64,000 bases of DNA from AC-32 sp963716865 (GCA_963716865.1 CAVQUF010000005.1:496001-560000); one strand, 5' to 3'. Shown: positions 35,293 to 43,847, counted from the stretch's first letter. A program made the numbers and translations. The notes: generated by a model from the letters alone, not told the origin.

Positions 35293-36575
35293 CAGGCGGC
35301 CCTCACCTTCGCCCGCACCGGCTGGAGGTCGAACCGGCTGGCGAGACGACCGAGGACGTCGGTGAGTTGCTCGACCTGGGCCGTCGTGTTCGCGGCGGTG
35401 AGCTGGATGCGGAAGCCGACCTCGTCCCGCGGGACGAGCGGGTAGGCAGCGAGGGTCACGTAGATGCCGTTCTCGAACAGGAAGCGCCCGGCGGCATCGA
35501 TGTCCTCGTGTCGTGCGAGCGGCACCTCGATGATCGGGAACCCGGAGTGATTGGGCGTGTGGGCGCCGATCCGGTCGAGGCAATCGAGCACGTCGGCCGT
35601 CTTCTTCCAGAGGTCGGCCCGGATCGCGTCGCCGCGGCGCTCGTTGACCTCGAAGCCCGCGAGCGTGGTCGCGAGAGAGGCGACCGGAGACGGGCCCGAG
35701 TAGAGGTACGAGGGCGCCGCCGTCTTCAGCAGACTCTTCAGCTCGGGCGGGCACGCGAGGAACGCCGCCAGAGACGAGTACGACTTCGAGAGACCCGCGA
35801 CGAGCACGACGTGGTCGTAGCCCTCGTCGAAGTAGCGCATGATCCCGTTGCCGCGCTTGCCGTAGGGACTGAGCTCGTCCGCGGCCCGCTCGCCGATCAC
35901 GCCGAACCCGTGCGCGTCGTCGACGTACAGGAGCGCGTCGTACTCGCGAGCGAGGCGAGCGAACGCCGGCACGTCCGCGGCGTTCCCGGTCATGCTGTTG
36001 ACGCCGTCGATGCAGATCAGGCGCGGCGCCTTGCTGCCCTGGCGCAGCAGGCGCTCGAGGTCGTCCACGTCCTCGAAGGCGAACCGCTTGACCGTCGCGC
36101 CGTGCACCCGTGCCAGCTCGCAGCCGTCGTAGATCGTCTTGTGGGAGCGGTTCTCGAGAAAGATCGTCCCGCTGCCCGCGAGCACGGGGATCACGGACAT
36201 GTGGATCAGCGTGATCGTCGGCAGGACGAGTGTGTCCTCGGCGCCGAGCAGCTCGGTGAGCCTCTCTTCGATCTGCTCGTAGAGCACCGGGCTGCCGAGG
36301 AGGCGCGACCAGCTCGGGTGCGTCCCCCAGCGCTCGAGGTACTCGGGAACCGCGTCGATGATCTCGCGCTCCAGGTCGAAGCCGAGGTAGTTGCACGAGG
36401 CGAAGTCCGCGAGCCAGGCGTCGCCGATGCGAATCATGCGCCCGTCGATCTCGTCGATGACCGCGTCGGTCATCGGGTTCGAGCGTGAAAGGTCCGCGAG
36501 ATCGCTGCAGGCGTCAAGCCAGCGGTCGATCCACCGCGTGGCGGCAGCTGCAGATCGTGACGAGCCGCGGTTCAT
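35292..36575 (-). CDS. alpha-oxoamine synthase family enzyme (AONS/KBL/CqsA-like)
   Basis: PLP-dependent enzyme of 427 residues that condenses an acyl-CoA with an amino acid. Cofactor residues: Asp219/His222 in LYVDDAHGFG and Lys264 in VLVAGLSKSYSS. FASCNYLGF at the N-terminus is the family's typical entry. It could be biotin bioF, glycine C-acetyltransferase, a serine palmitoyl-type or a CAI-1-type autoinducer synthase; no biotin genes are nearby. Genes for a GGDEF-EAL receptor and an MFS exporter follow with overlapping stops and starts. The usual AONS glycine-rich residues after the Lys differ (SYSSLAAF). Confidence 0.83.
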   Translation of the reverse strand: MNRGSSRSAAAATRWIDRWLDACSDLADLSRSNPMTDAVIDEIDGRMIRIGDAWLADFASCNYLGFDLEREIIDAVPEYLERWGTHPSWSRLLGSPVLYEQIEERLTELLGAEDTLVLPTITLIHMSVIPVLAGSGTIFLENRSHKTIYDGCELARVHGATVKRFAFEDVDDLERLLRQGSKAPRLICIDGVNSMTGNAADVPAFARLAREYDALLYVDDAHGFGVIGERAADELSPYGKRGNGIMRYFDEGYDHVVLVAGLSKSYSSLAAFLACPPELKSLLKTAAPSYLYSGPSPVASLATTLAGFEVNERRGDAIRADLWKKTADVLDCLDRIGAHTPNHSGFPIIEVPLARHEDIDAAGRFLFENGIYVTLAAYPLVPRDEVGFRIQLTAANTTAQVEQLTDVLGRLASRFDLQPVRAKVRAA

Positions 36576-36769
36576 CGCCCGAGAAATCGGCAGAGAGCGG
36601 CGGATTCTTTAGCGCGCGCCGGTTCAGCCTTGGATCGCCTGCTTCCCGAAAGCGCCGCCGATGCCGAACCCGCGCAAGATTTCAATCGATCGGGCAACTC
36701 CTCGATCGGCGTCCGGGCCCGGCACGGCCTCCCTGATCTCTGGCGTGCCTTGGTCCACCACCCCGACGA

Positions 36770-38365
36770 TCAGTGGACCTCGCCCTCCGGGGCCAGTAGG
36801 GGGAAGTAGTGCCAGGCGACGTCTCTGATCACCTCGATGATCAGCTGTGACGTGAGTTGCACATTGGGATCGTCGAGTTGTGGCGGCAGGTTCGCCACTC
36901 CCATCGCCTTGGCGTTCTCGATGATCCCAGGCCCCATGGTCTTGCCAAGGCCGCTGAGGGCTTTGTCGATGAGTTCGTAGTCCATCGCCCATTCCGGGAC
37001 GGGTTGGGCCTCGACGGTTGTCCAGGTGTCGGGGTTGCGCGGTGTTTCGCGGGTGAACAAGTGGTCGAAGGTACGCGCCGAGGCGTCGCGTTGCGTGAGG
37101 GCATCGCCGAGTTCCCATGTCTTTCGCAGCGTCGCGATCAGTGAGGTGTGGCGGTATTCCTCGTTGTAGACCGAGCCAGGCTCGACCCATGGCGAGACGA
37201 GGATGGCGGGAACGCGGTACCCGGAGCGGTCGAACTTGAAGCCCATCTCGCCTGCTGGCGCTGCCGGGTCGGGCGGCGCGGCCGGGCCGGGGGGCACGTG
37301 GTCATAGGTTCCGCCCGGTTCGTCCCAGCCGATCAGAAGGGCCGTGTTCCACACGTTCGATCCTGATTCGGAGGTCGCGCCGCGGTAGGCGTTGAACACG
37401 CGCGCGAGGAAGGCTTCACCGCCGAGCACCGACGACGGCGTATCGATCGCAATGTCCTTGTTGTCACCGAGCAAGGACCTGCCTGCCGCAGGGTGGTAGT
37501 CGCCGTGCCCGGACAACATGTTCGGCTCGATCAACGCGAAATCGGGCAGGGTCCCGGCGGCAGCATCCTTCTCGAACTCGGCGAACGGCACGAAGTGCGT
37601 CGCGAGCCGGTCCTTCAGCCGGGAGAAGTGGATCACTCCGGCGAACGACAGCGGCATCGACTGCACATAGACCTTCCACGTCTTACCGTGCTTCTCCAAC
37701 CGCTCGAAGATCGTCTCCGCATCGTTCTTGGTGAACCACTTCTTCGCCGGGCTGTTCACGATCAGGCCCGACGATGTCGCCGCAGTCCAGAACGACCGGT
37801 TCATGAACGTCTGCGACGGCACCTCGCAGAACCAGTGGTCGAACAGCCCGAAGTCCCGCGCGACGGCGCTCAGCACCGGCACCTGCTCCGGCGTGTACCC
37901 GGTCATGATGTGGGCGTACTCCTCGTAGGTCGGCTGGCGACCGACCTCCGCTGTGAACGTGCTGATGTAGTCGGTCACGAACCCGTCCATCGTTGGCTTC
38001 GCGCCGGCCGGTGGTACGTTCCACGGCTCCGTCACGCCCCCGCCGATCTTGAATCGGTTGTGCTCGTCAAGGATGTTGTAGAGCTGCGTGTTGGTGTGGT
38101 ACCACTCCTCGCCCGAATCCGGGTTCGGTGAGTCCATATCGGTCGCAACCGTGTACGGCACCACCTTGCGCTCGGCACCGTGCTCAGCCCACTCCGGAAT
38201 CGGGTTGCTCAGATCCTTGCCGATCACGCCGTCGAACGTCTTGCCATCCTGCGGGCCGTAGAGATGACCGAGCACGTTGTCGAGGGACCGGTTCTCGAAC
38301 AGCACCACCACAACATGGTCGAGTGCGTTCGCGCAGGTGGCTGAGTCGGGCACGCGGGTCTCCAA
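36770..38365 (-). CDS. phosphoesterase (phospholipase C/acid phosphatase AcpA family)
   Basis: Alkaline-phosphatase-like phosphoesterase of 531 residues. VVVLFENRSLDNVLGHLYG is the family's metal-ligand start; FMNRSFWTAATSSG, LIEPNMLSGHGDYHPAAG and LLIGWDEPGGTYDHVPPGP are later conserved blocks with Asp/His ligands. No signal peptide is seen, unlike most secreted phospholipases C, so the product may be cytoplasmic. Before integration of the neighbouring element, this gene lay just downstream of ssrA on the same strand. Confidence 0.88.
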   Translation of the reverse strand: METRVPDSATCANALDHVVVVLFENRSLDNVLGHLYGPQDGKTFDGVIGKDLSNPIPEWAEHGAERKVVPYTVATDMDSPNPDSGEEWYHTNTQLYNILDEHNRFKIGGGVTEPWNVPPAGAKPTMDGFVTDYISTFTAEVGRQPTYEEYAHIMTGYTPEQVPVLSAVARDFGLFDHWFCEVPSQTFMNRSFWTAATSSGLIVNSPAKKWFTKNDAETIFERLEKHGKTWKVYVQSMPLSFAGVIHFSRLKDRLATHFVPFAEFEKDAAAGTLPDFALIEPNMLSGHGDYHPAAGRSLLGDNKDIAIDTPSSVLGGEAFLARVFNAYRGATSESGSNVWNTALLIGWDEPGGTYDHVPPGPAAPPDPAAPAGEMGFKFDRSGYRVPAILVSPWVEPGSVYNEEYRHTSLIATLRKTWELGDALTQRDASARTFDHLFTRETPRNPDTWTTVEAQPVPEWAMDYELIDKALSGLGKTMGPGIIENAKAMGVANLPPQLDDPNVQLTSQLIIEVIRDVAWHYFPLLAPEGEVH

Positions 38366-38475
38366 TCACTCGCAGATGTGTCAGGGCTTTGCCAGTGGCC
38401 GATCTCGCGGCACATTATCGATGGTCGCTTTCAATCGGCCCACGGCGCCGATTCTCTGAAACTGCGTCCACCGCC

Positions 38476-38502
38476 GCCGATGCCGGCTTCGCCGGCGTCG
38501 GC
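38476..38502. terminator. 12-bp hairpin upstream of the phosphoesterase gene
   Basis: GCCGATGCCGGC and GCCGGCGTCGGC pair (one G-T wobble) around TTC. Together with the palindromic element at 38529 it lies on the chromosomal side of the left attachment site. No T-tract. Confidence 0.45.
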
Positions 38503-38528
38503 TCAGTTCGGCTCGTCGACAGGAGAGA

Positions 38529-38579
38529 GTCGACCGAAGTCGTCATGCCTCCGCGGAGCGGAGGCGGACTTCGGTTGAC
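38529..38579. repeat. palindromic repeat, copy A (possible original ssrA terminator)
   Basis: Two nested inverted repeats: outer arms ACCGAAGTC / GACTTCGGT and inner arms GCCTCCGC / GCGGAGGC around GGA. Shares its outer arms and the GTCAT bulge with the copy at 55689, while the inner arms differ in a base-paired way. It begins three bases beyond the ssrA 3'-end repeat. Confidence 0.6.
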
Positions 38580-38581
38580 GA

Positions 38582-38609
38582 TGGAGGCGGCGGGAATCGA
38601 ACCCGCGTC
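38582..38609 (+). repeat. left attachment site copy (att, ssrA 3' end)
   Basis: Twenty-eight bases identical to 46925-46952, starting TGGAGGCGGCGGG and ending CCCGCGTC, the reverse complement of the tmRNA T-arm and acceptor end. The next 30 bases on the element side are diverged but still similar to tmRNA. Confidence 0.8.
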
Positions 38610-38771
38610 GGCGGTCCGCTTCCGACGAGACGCAGGAGGACCCGGACTTAGCGCCAGCTGACGCCGGCGAATTGGCGTCGAGCGAGGGTCACAAGCGAGA
38701 AGCAGCGAGCGCCGACGACGAGCGGCCATTCATCCACCCCGGGCAGCTAAGCGTATTCGACCGAGTCGGCG

Positions 38772-39959
38772 ATGGCTAAGCACGGCTCGCCGGCGCAGCT
38801 CGCGCTCTTTGAAGCGACGAGAACGCGTCGGCGGCGCCAGCGGTATGTCCCCACCTATGACCACTACTCGGCCGAGGCGCTGCGGCATACGAACGAGATG
38901 TTGGATCGGCTGCTCGCGCAGCGGCGCGGCCTCAAGCCATACGAGGGGCGTTGCCTCGGTTGCGGCAGGGTCATTTCAAGTAAAGCGCCGAACTGCGGCC
39001 GGCGTACCTGCTCGGCCGTTTATCCGAAATGGTCACGCGATCAGCGGCGGGTGACGGCAGAAGCGCTGCGCGAGTACGGCGGGCTGCTACTCCTGACGGA
39101 CGTGACGCTGCCGGGGACACCGGAGCAGGAACGGCACCGGCGCAACGTGGCGATCCCCTGGGGCGCTGACCGGCGCGGCGAGGCGAAGGCGCTCTACAAG
39201 GCGAACCGTCGCTTCAAGCTGCGGATGCGCTGGCTGAAGCGCAAGGCCTACAACGACGCTCGCTCGGTGTTGCGCAAGGCCGGCTATGAGTTCGACCGGC
39301 TGCCGCCGGTGCTGGTGGGCAACCTCGAAGTGCAGAAGCGCGGGGCGCTCCACGCGCATATGGCGCTCCCGTACACGACGCCGCTCGAGATGACCTTCTC
39401 GCGCGCGTTCATCGACGCTATGAAGCGTTGGGCGCCATTCTGCGGGCTCGGCTACGTCCAGGGTTGGAAGGCGGCGGAGCGCTCGAAGGTGTATGGCCAC
39501 GAGCGGGCAATCGGCTACATGACGAAGTACCTGACCGGGAAGCACCCGCCCGAGTTCCTGCACACGGTCAGCGGGCCGGTGCTGACCGTCTCTCGCTCGC
39601 TGACGCGGCGGACCGGCGTGACCGGCGTCGACGCGGGCACCGTGAGCCGCCGCCGCGAGGGGAGACCCGGCCCGGGAGGGCCGCCTCCACTCGCGGTTGT
39701 GGCGCGGTACAGGCTGGTAGTCGTATCTGCCCTCCGGGGCGCTCTCGCCCCGGTCCGAGCGAAGTTGGTAGGTTCTCGGGCGGTGAGCCGGGAAGTCGGG
39801 TCGGCGCCAATGCCCCCATGCCCGCTTCTCCGAACTCACTCATCCACCGTGCGCTTCGCCTTTCCTACGCCACGATTGGCTGGAACGGAATCGCTGGAGC
39901 ATCTGGGCTGGCGCTTGCACTTATCGCGGACAGTCCCGCAACGGCGGGCTTTGCACTGA
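38772..39959 (+). CDS. HUH-type replication initiator (Rep)
   Basis: Rolling-circle replication protein-like. An N-terminal zinc finger has Cys61, Cys64, Cys75 and Cys80 (CLGCGRV ... CGRRTC). The metal-binding HUH-type motif is ALHAHMALP (His194, His196), and AIGYMTKYLTG (Tyr249, Lys252, Tyr253) resembles the catalytic Tyr block seen in RepSA of actinomycete integrative elements. Homology-like sequence ends near residue 285 (LTVSRSLTRRTGVT); the remaining 110 residues look unlike a Rep and overlap the next gene by 142 bases, so the true C-terminus may be elsewhere because of an indel. The ATG has only a weak ribosome site. Confidence 0.75.
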   Translation: MAKHGSPAQLALFEATRTRRRRQRYVPTYDHYSAEALRHTNEMLDRLLAQRRGLKPYEGRCLGCGRVISSKAPNCGRRTCSAVYPKWSRDQRRVTAEALREYGGLLLLTDVTLPGTPEQERHRRNVAIPWGADRRGEAKALYKANRRFKLRMRWLKRKAYNDARSVLRKAGYEFDRLPPVLVGNLEVQKRGALHAHMALPYTTPLEMTFSRAFIDAMKRWAPFCGLGYVQGWKAAERSKVYGHERAIGYMTKYLTGKHPPEFLHTVSGPVLTVSRSLTRRTGVTGVDAGTVSRRREGRPGPGGPPPLAVVARYRLVVVSALRGALAPVRAKLVGSRAVSREVGSAPMPPCPLLRTHSSTVRFAFPTPRLAGTESLEHLGWRLHLSRTVPQRRALH

Positions 39960-40429
39960 ACGCGCTACTCGACTCGTCAGCCTCTGTAGTTCTCATCTGG
40001 CGATTCCGGCGCGAACGGAACGACCCGGAGGCCGCGGAACGCCTGGAGCGTCACGCCCAGAAGTTCATCGTGATTGCGATGGCCGCCGTTGCGGCATTGG
40101 TCGCTGCCGGGGCACTGCGCGCCCTCGTGACCGGATCACACGCCAAGGAGACCGTCTTTGCCATCTTGGTGACGGCGCTGTCGCTCCTGTTCCTGCCCTG
40201 GCTCGGACGCGAGAAGCTGGTCATCGCCGCGGCTCTCCCGAGCCCGGCGCTTCGGGGCGACGGCGTTCTGACGCTCGCCGCCGCAGCGCTCGCCGGGATC
40301 ACCCTTGTGGCTCTCGCATTCGATCTTGCGTTTGGGTGGTGGTGGGCCGACCCGGTGGCCGCGCTCGTTATCGCCGCGGCCCTCGCAACTGAGGCCGTGC
40401 GGGTCGCGGTTCGACACGTCTTCGGCTAG
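39818..40429 (+). CDS. cation-efflux (CDF)-like membrane protein, no cytoplasmic domain
   Basis: A 203-residue protein with six hydrophobic segments arranged as in the CDF membrane domain: FALNALLDSSASVVLIWRFR corresponds to helix 2 with its metal-site Asp, and WWWADPVAALVIAAALATEA to helices 5-6 with a second Asp. The C-terminal cytoplasmic domain of CDF transporters is absent. It may transport a divalent metal or be a small relative. It overlaps the Rep reading frame. A 33-nt repeat follows 41 bases after the stop codon. Confidence 0.72.
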   Translation: MPASPNSLIHRALRLSYATIGWNGIAGASGLALALIADSPATAGFALNALLDSSASVVLIWRFRRERNDPEAAERLERHAQKFIVIAMAAVAALVAAGALRALVTGSHAKETVFAILVTALSLLFLPWLGREKLVIAAALPSPALRGDGVLTLAAAALAGITLVALAFDLAFGWWWADPVAALVIAAALATEAVRVAVRHVFG

Positions 40430-40469
40430 GACTCGTCCGCGGGAGGGCGAGCTTGCGCTAGGAAGGTCG

Positions 40470-40502
40470 CCTGGGCCAGTGTGCGGGAATGTCACTAGAG
40501 CG
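40470..40502 (+). repeat. 33-nt interspersed repeat R1
   Basis: First of five copies. Conserved core TGGGCCAGTGTGCGGGAATG followed by TCACTAGAGCG. Lies between the CDF-like gene and the lipoprotein gene. Confidence 0.8.
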
Positions 40503-40570
40503 TCCGGGCCAATCAGCGGCACCTGCTCGACCGTGTGACCATCCTCTCAACGGCGACGTACCTTCATAAG

Positions 40571-40970
40571 GTGCCTCCCAGACCACGGAAGCCGAAAATG
40601 TCGGGCTCGCTTGCCTTGCTATTTCTCGCGATAGTCCTCACGGCGGCTGGCTGTCATTCGGGTCGGAAACCGACCGTCCATGTCGCTGTTCATCGGACGG
40701 GACATCGCAAGACGATTGAGATTAGTCGAGGCGTGCGAGCGTCGGCCCTCCAAAGCAGCGTCCAGGGAGTCAGCCGCGGTACAAACGCGGCCCAGCTGCT
40801 CACGATATTCGGCCGGCCCTTCACGAAGGTCTCGGGAACCTTTCGTGGTAAGCAGGAAACGTGCTGGGCCTACCACGCCCTCCAGCCCGGAACCTCGATC
40901 GACGCGCTTCGACTTCTGCCTCAACAAGGCACAGAAGGTCGAACGCATCCTGATCGGCGTGCACGGGTGA
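40571..40970 (+). CDS. small lipoprotein, BamE/SmpA-like domain, one frameshift
   Basis: Lipoprotein signal VPPRPRKPKMSGSLALLFLA with lipobox LTAAGC, then a short domain GVSRGTNAAQLLTIFGRPFT and TCWAYHA that recalls the SmpA/OmlA fold. The frame changes near 40909, after SIDAL, to DFCLNKAQKVERILIGVHG, ending at 40970; one extra base explains it. Start may be GTG 40571 or ATG 40598. It lies between repeat R1 and a minus-strand membrane gene. Function unknown. Confidence 0.65.
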
Positions 40971-41106
40971 GTTCAGTCTGAGGGGGCTTGCGTCGGCTGG
41001 GCGAACGTCCTCTCACCTGACCCCTGATTGGTCGCGCTCGAGGCTCGCGGCGGGGGAGGCGCGGAAGGTGGAGCGCCGGCGGGAGCGTCGGCGGCTAGCG
41101 ATGCCG

Positions 41107-41412
41107 TTACCGGGTGCGGAGGGCCGCGCCGGCAATGAGCAGCGCAAGGCAAGTGGCAAGCAGAACCGGCCCGACGATCAGCACCACCCAAAGGGTGACT
41201 GTCTCAGAAGACTGGGAGCCGCTCACCCAGCTGTTCCACGTGTCCCTTCCAGCGGTCAAGGCGATCACCGTCGCCATGACCAGGGCAAGAAGGGCACCTC
41301 CGGAGAGCGTGGAGGCGACAAGAAAGGGCCAGCGAGGCCCTCCGCCAGCCGTCCGCAGGCCGAGCACGGATGCCCCAAGGATCACTAGGAATAAGGCAGC
41401 GATGACGAGCAT
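41107..41412 (-). CDS. hypothetical membrane protein (101 aa)
   Basis: Three hydrophobic segments: MLVIAALFLVILGASVLGLR, WPFLVASTLSGGALLALVMA and VTLWVVLIVGPVLLATCLAL. A strong AAGGAGGAG site eight bases ahead decides for ATG 41412 over the more upstream starts. It shares the R1-R2 interval with the lipoprotein gene and is convergent to it. No family recognised. Confidence 0.7.
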   Translation of the reverse strand: MLVIAALFLVILGASVLGLRTAGGGPRWPFLVASTLSGGALLALVMATVIALTAGRDTWNSWVSGSQSSETVTLWVVLIVGPVLLATCLALLIAGAALRTR

Positions 41413-41555
41413 CCGACTCCTCCTTGACATTCCCAGGCTCTGCATTTCTCACAGGATCTCATGCCTCTATTACGCCTCGTTGCGCAAATCGGTTGCATGG
41501 AAGACAGACGCGCGAGGACGGCGCTCGTAAGGGCAGCCAGGCGAGGTGACTGTGA

Positions 41556-41588
41556 CCTGGGCCAGTGTGCGGGAATGTCACCCGAGGA
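41556..41588 (+). repeat. 33-nt interspersed repeat R2
   Basis: Same core as R1 (TGGGCCAGTGTGCGGGAATG), tail TCACCCGAGGA. Its GAGG end forms the ribosome binding site of the next gene. Confidence 0.8.
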
Positions 41589-41592
41589 ACGG

Positions 41593-42066
41593 ATGGAGGC
41601 GATTGGACTTAGGCTGCGTCCGATGGGCACGCCGTCCGCGCCGCTTGACGCCGCCATCGCGGCGCGTGTTCGCGCCAGCTTCGCCCGCCAAGGGGCGATG
41701 GCGACCCTCGGCGCCGAACTGGCCGACATCGCCCCAGGTCGCGTCGCCATCGCGTTGCCGATCGAACCGCGCCTATCCCAACAGGACGGCTTCCTCCACG
41801 CGGGAGTCGTCGTCGCCGCGCTCGACAGCGCCTGCGGCTACGCCGCGTTGACGCTCATGCCAGATGACGCGGAGGTGTTGACCGTCGAGCTCAAGGTCAA
41901 CCTGCTGGCACCAGCGAGCCGCGATAGCCTCGTCGCGGAGGGCGAGGTCGTCCGCGCCGGTCGCACGCTGACCGTCTGTCGCGGCGATGCGTACGCCGAG
42001 CAAGGCGCCGAGCGCACGCATGTGGCGACGATGCTCGCAACGATGGTGCGTCGGCGTGCGGACTAA
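41593..42066 (+). CDS. PaaI-type hotdog thioesterase
   Basis: A 157-residue hotdog-fold protein. DGFLHAGVVVAALDSACGYA is the PaaI/YbgC-type active-site helix with the conserved H-G and D; TVELKVNLLAPASRD follows as the central strand. It probably hydrolyses an acyl- or aryl-CoA thioester. ATG 41593 is preceded by GAGG that belongs to repeat R2; ATG 41575 inside the repeat is a possible alternative. It lies alone between R2 and R3. Confidence 0.8.
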   Translation: MEAIGLRLRPMGTPSAPLDAAIAARVRASFARQGAMATLGAELADIAPGRVAIALPIEPRLSQQDGFLHAGVVVAALDSACGYAALTLMPDDAEVLTVELKVNLLAPASRDSLVAEGEVVRAGRTLTVCRGDAYAEQGAERTHVATMLATMVRRRAD

Positions 42067-42133
42067 TCGTGGCGGACCCACGCCAAGTGACTGACGCTGC
42101 GGTAGATATGCACCAGCAGCGGGCGAGCAATGG

Positions 42134-42166
42134 CCTGGGCCAGTGTTCGGGAATGACCCCTGAGCG
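42134..42166 (+). repeat. 33-nt interspersed repeat R3
   Basis: Core TGGGCCAGTGTTCGGGAATG, tail ACCCCTGAGCG; with R5 it forms a slightly different subtype (TGTTC and ATGAC). Eight bases after the GNAT stop codon. Confidence 0.8.
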
Positions 42167-42174
42167 CGATCTCC

Positions 42175-42801
42175 TTAACCGTGATGACCGACATGAGCCC
42201 CTGCCGGAGGCCTACGCATCGGCCAAACCGGCGGGCCGCCTTCTGGCAGTTCAAAGACACCCATGTGCAGGAAGCCGAGCCGCTCGTACAGTGCCGCGCT
42301 CCGCTCGCTGCTGGCCTCGAGGTACGTCGGTAGCCCAGCCGAATCGGCTCTCTCCAGCGTGGGCTGCATGAGCATCGATCCCACGCCCTGTCCTTGCAGA
42401 GCGGTGCGCACCCCGATCGTTCGGACGTAGAAGTGAGGCTCATGTAGGTGTCGCTTCTCCATCGCGCGCTGCACTCGTATCGCGCGCGGCAATCGCGTCC
42501 TGAACGCCCACATCCACTTGAGTGTCTCCTTCCCCGTCGCCGACTTCGGCATCTCCCAGGCGCCGGGTGGCAGCTCGGCCACCGCGCCGTCGTACCCGGA
42601 CGTCGTCCACACGGTCCCCCCGTTCGCGAGCACGTACTGCTCCATCTCAACCACGAACATCGTTCGTAGCCGCGCCCTCTGCCGCAGACGGCCCGGCCGA
42701 AGGAACGTGAACACGGGGTCGCTGAGGAACGCGTCCGCCAGCACCGCCGCCACCTCCGGCACCTCATCTGCAGCCGCTGTCCGGACTTCGATCGGTTTCA
42801 A
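42175..42801 (-). CDS. GNAT family N-acetyltransferase
   Basis: Acetyltransferase of 208 residues. The acetyl-CoA site is VRTALQGQGVGSMLMQPTLE (Q-x-x-G-x-G), and YLEASSERSAALYERLGFLH is the final strand-helix motif. DEVPEVAAVLADAFLSDPVF at the N-terminus is typical of the GNAT type. Target unknown. On the opposite strand from the thioesterase, between R3 and R4. Confidence 0.85.
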   Translation of the reverse strand: MKPIEVRTAAADEVPEVAAVLADAFLSDPVFTFLRPGRLRQRARLRTMFVVEMEQYVLANGGTVWTTSGYDGAVAELPPGAWEMPKSATGKETLKWMWAFRTRLPRAIRVQRAMEKRHLHEPHFYVRTIGVRTALQGQGVGSMLMQPTLERADSAGLPTYLEASSERSAALYERLGFLHMGVFELPEGGPPVWPMRRPPAGAHVGHHG

Positions 42802-42888
42802 CGCGGTGACGATATCGTCACCTTCGAAGACCGATCGGCAGGCTCTGACTGAGCGGGCGATTTAGCGCTCGGATGCCGCGAAACCTCG

Positions 42889-42921
42889 CTTGGGCCAGTG
42901 TGCGGGAATGTCACCAGAGCG
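42889..42921 (+). repeat. 33-nt interspersed repeat R4
   Basis: Core TGGGCCAGTGTGCGGGAATG, tail TCACCAGAGCG, with the first C-C pair changed to C-T. Fifteen bases from the aldo/keto reductase stop codon. Confidence 0.8.
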
Positions 42922-42936
42922 GGTCTTGCGCGAGCT

Positions 42937-43797
42937 TCAGTTGAGACGGCGATTCGCGAATTGGCTCGCCATCGCGGGGTCGCGATGATCAAAGAAGAGA
43001 GACTCGCCGCGATCCATGGCGGCGATGCGGGACATGTTCGCATCGGTGAGTTGAAAATCGAAGATGTCCATGTTCTCGCGCATCCGCTCCGCGCGAACGG
43101 ACTTCTGGACGACCACCACGCCGCGCTGGATCAGCCAACGCAGAACGACCTGCGCGACGGACTTGCCGTGAGCGGATCCGATCTCCGTCAGCGTGGACTC
43201 GGTGAAGAGGTTGTTTCGTCCCTCGGCAAACGGCCCCCACGACTCGATCTGCACGCCGCGGTCGCTCATCAACCGCTGCTCAGCCGTGCGCTGAAAGAAG
43301 GGGTGGCACTCGACCTGATCAACCATCGGTGCAGCCTCGTTGTGCTCGATGAGGTCAACGAGCCGGTCGGGATAGAAGTTCGAGACGCCGATTGCGCGCG
43401 CGAGTCCCTCGCGATGTAGTTCCTCCATCGCGCGCCAGGAGCCGTAGTAGTCACCGAACGGCTGGTGGATGATGAACAGGTCGAGGTAGTCGAGGCCGAG
43501 TCGCGCGAGGGAAGCCCCGAACGCGCGCCTGGCCCTCTCTTCACCTTGATCCTCAACCCACAACTTGGTTGGGACGAACAACTCATCGCGCGGAACGCCG
43601 CTGGACGCGATCGCCCTACCGACCGCCTCTTCGTTCATGTACGAGCGGGCGGTGTCGAGAGACCGGTATCCGGCTTCGAGCGCCGCGAGGACGGCCTGTT
43701 CCGTCTCCTCTGCCGGGATCTGAAAGACGGCGAAACCTAGGACTGGCATCTCGACGCCGTTGCTCAACTTCGCGGTGGGAATGGTCTCTGTCGCCAT
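42937..43797 (-). CDS. aldo/keto reductase
   Basis: AKR superfamily enzyme, 286 residues, close in style to 2,5-diketo-D-gluconate reductases. Catalytic tetrad: Asp48 and Tyr53 (SLDTARSYMNEEAVG), Lys78 (FVPTKLWVED) and His111 (FIIHQPFGD). ARAIGVSNF and VVVQKSVRAERMREN are NADPH-site blocks. ATG 43797 follows GAGGAGAG; a longer in-frame start at 43821 lacks a site. Single gene between R4 and R5. Confidence 0.92.
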   Translation of the reverse strand: MATETIPTAKLSNGVEMPVLGFAVFQIPAEETEQAVLAALEAGYRSLDTARSYMNEEAVGRAIASSGVPRDELFVPTKLWVEDQGEERARRAFGASLARLGLDYLDLFIIHQPFGDYYGSWRAMEELHREGLARAIGVSNFYPDRLVDLIEHNEAAPMVDQVECHPFFQRTAEQRLMSDRGVQIESWGPFAEGRNNLFTESTLTEIGSAHGKSVAQVVLRWLIQRGVVVVQKSVRAERMRENMDIFDFQLTDANMSRIAAMDRGESLFFDHRDPAMASQFANRRLN

Positions 43798-43847
43798 GGC
43801 CTCTCCTCTTGACTCATCCACGCGGGCAGAAAACGTACCCGACCCCA

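Noticed and set aside
36624..36769. Gene in the gap between the oxoamine synthase and the phosphoesterase
   Set aside because: The only frames are continuations antisense or out of frame to the phosphoesterase; no ribosome site or motif.
38582..38660. tRNA gene on the minus strand (T-arm GGTTCGATTCCCG)
   Set aside because: No D-arm, anticodon arm or matching 5' acceptor strand is found upstream; the sequence equals the tmRNA 3' end and is explained as an attachment site.
39428..39817. Upstream part of the CDF-like reading frame as coding
   Set aside because: It overlaps the Rep HUH/Tyr region in another frame and has shadow-type composition; the ATG at 39818 begins the membrane protein.
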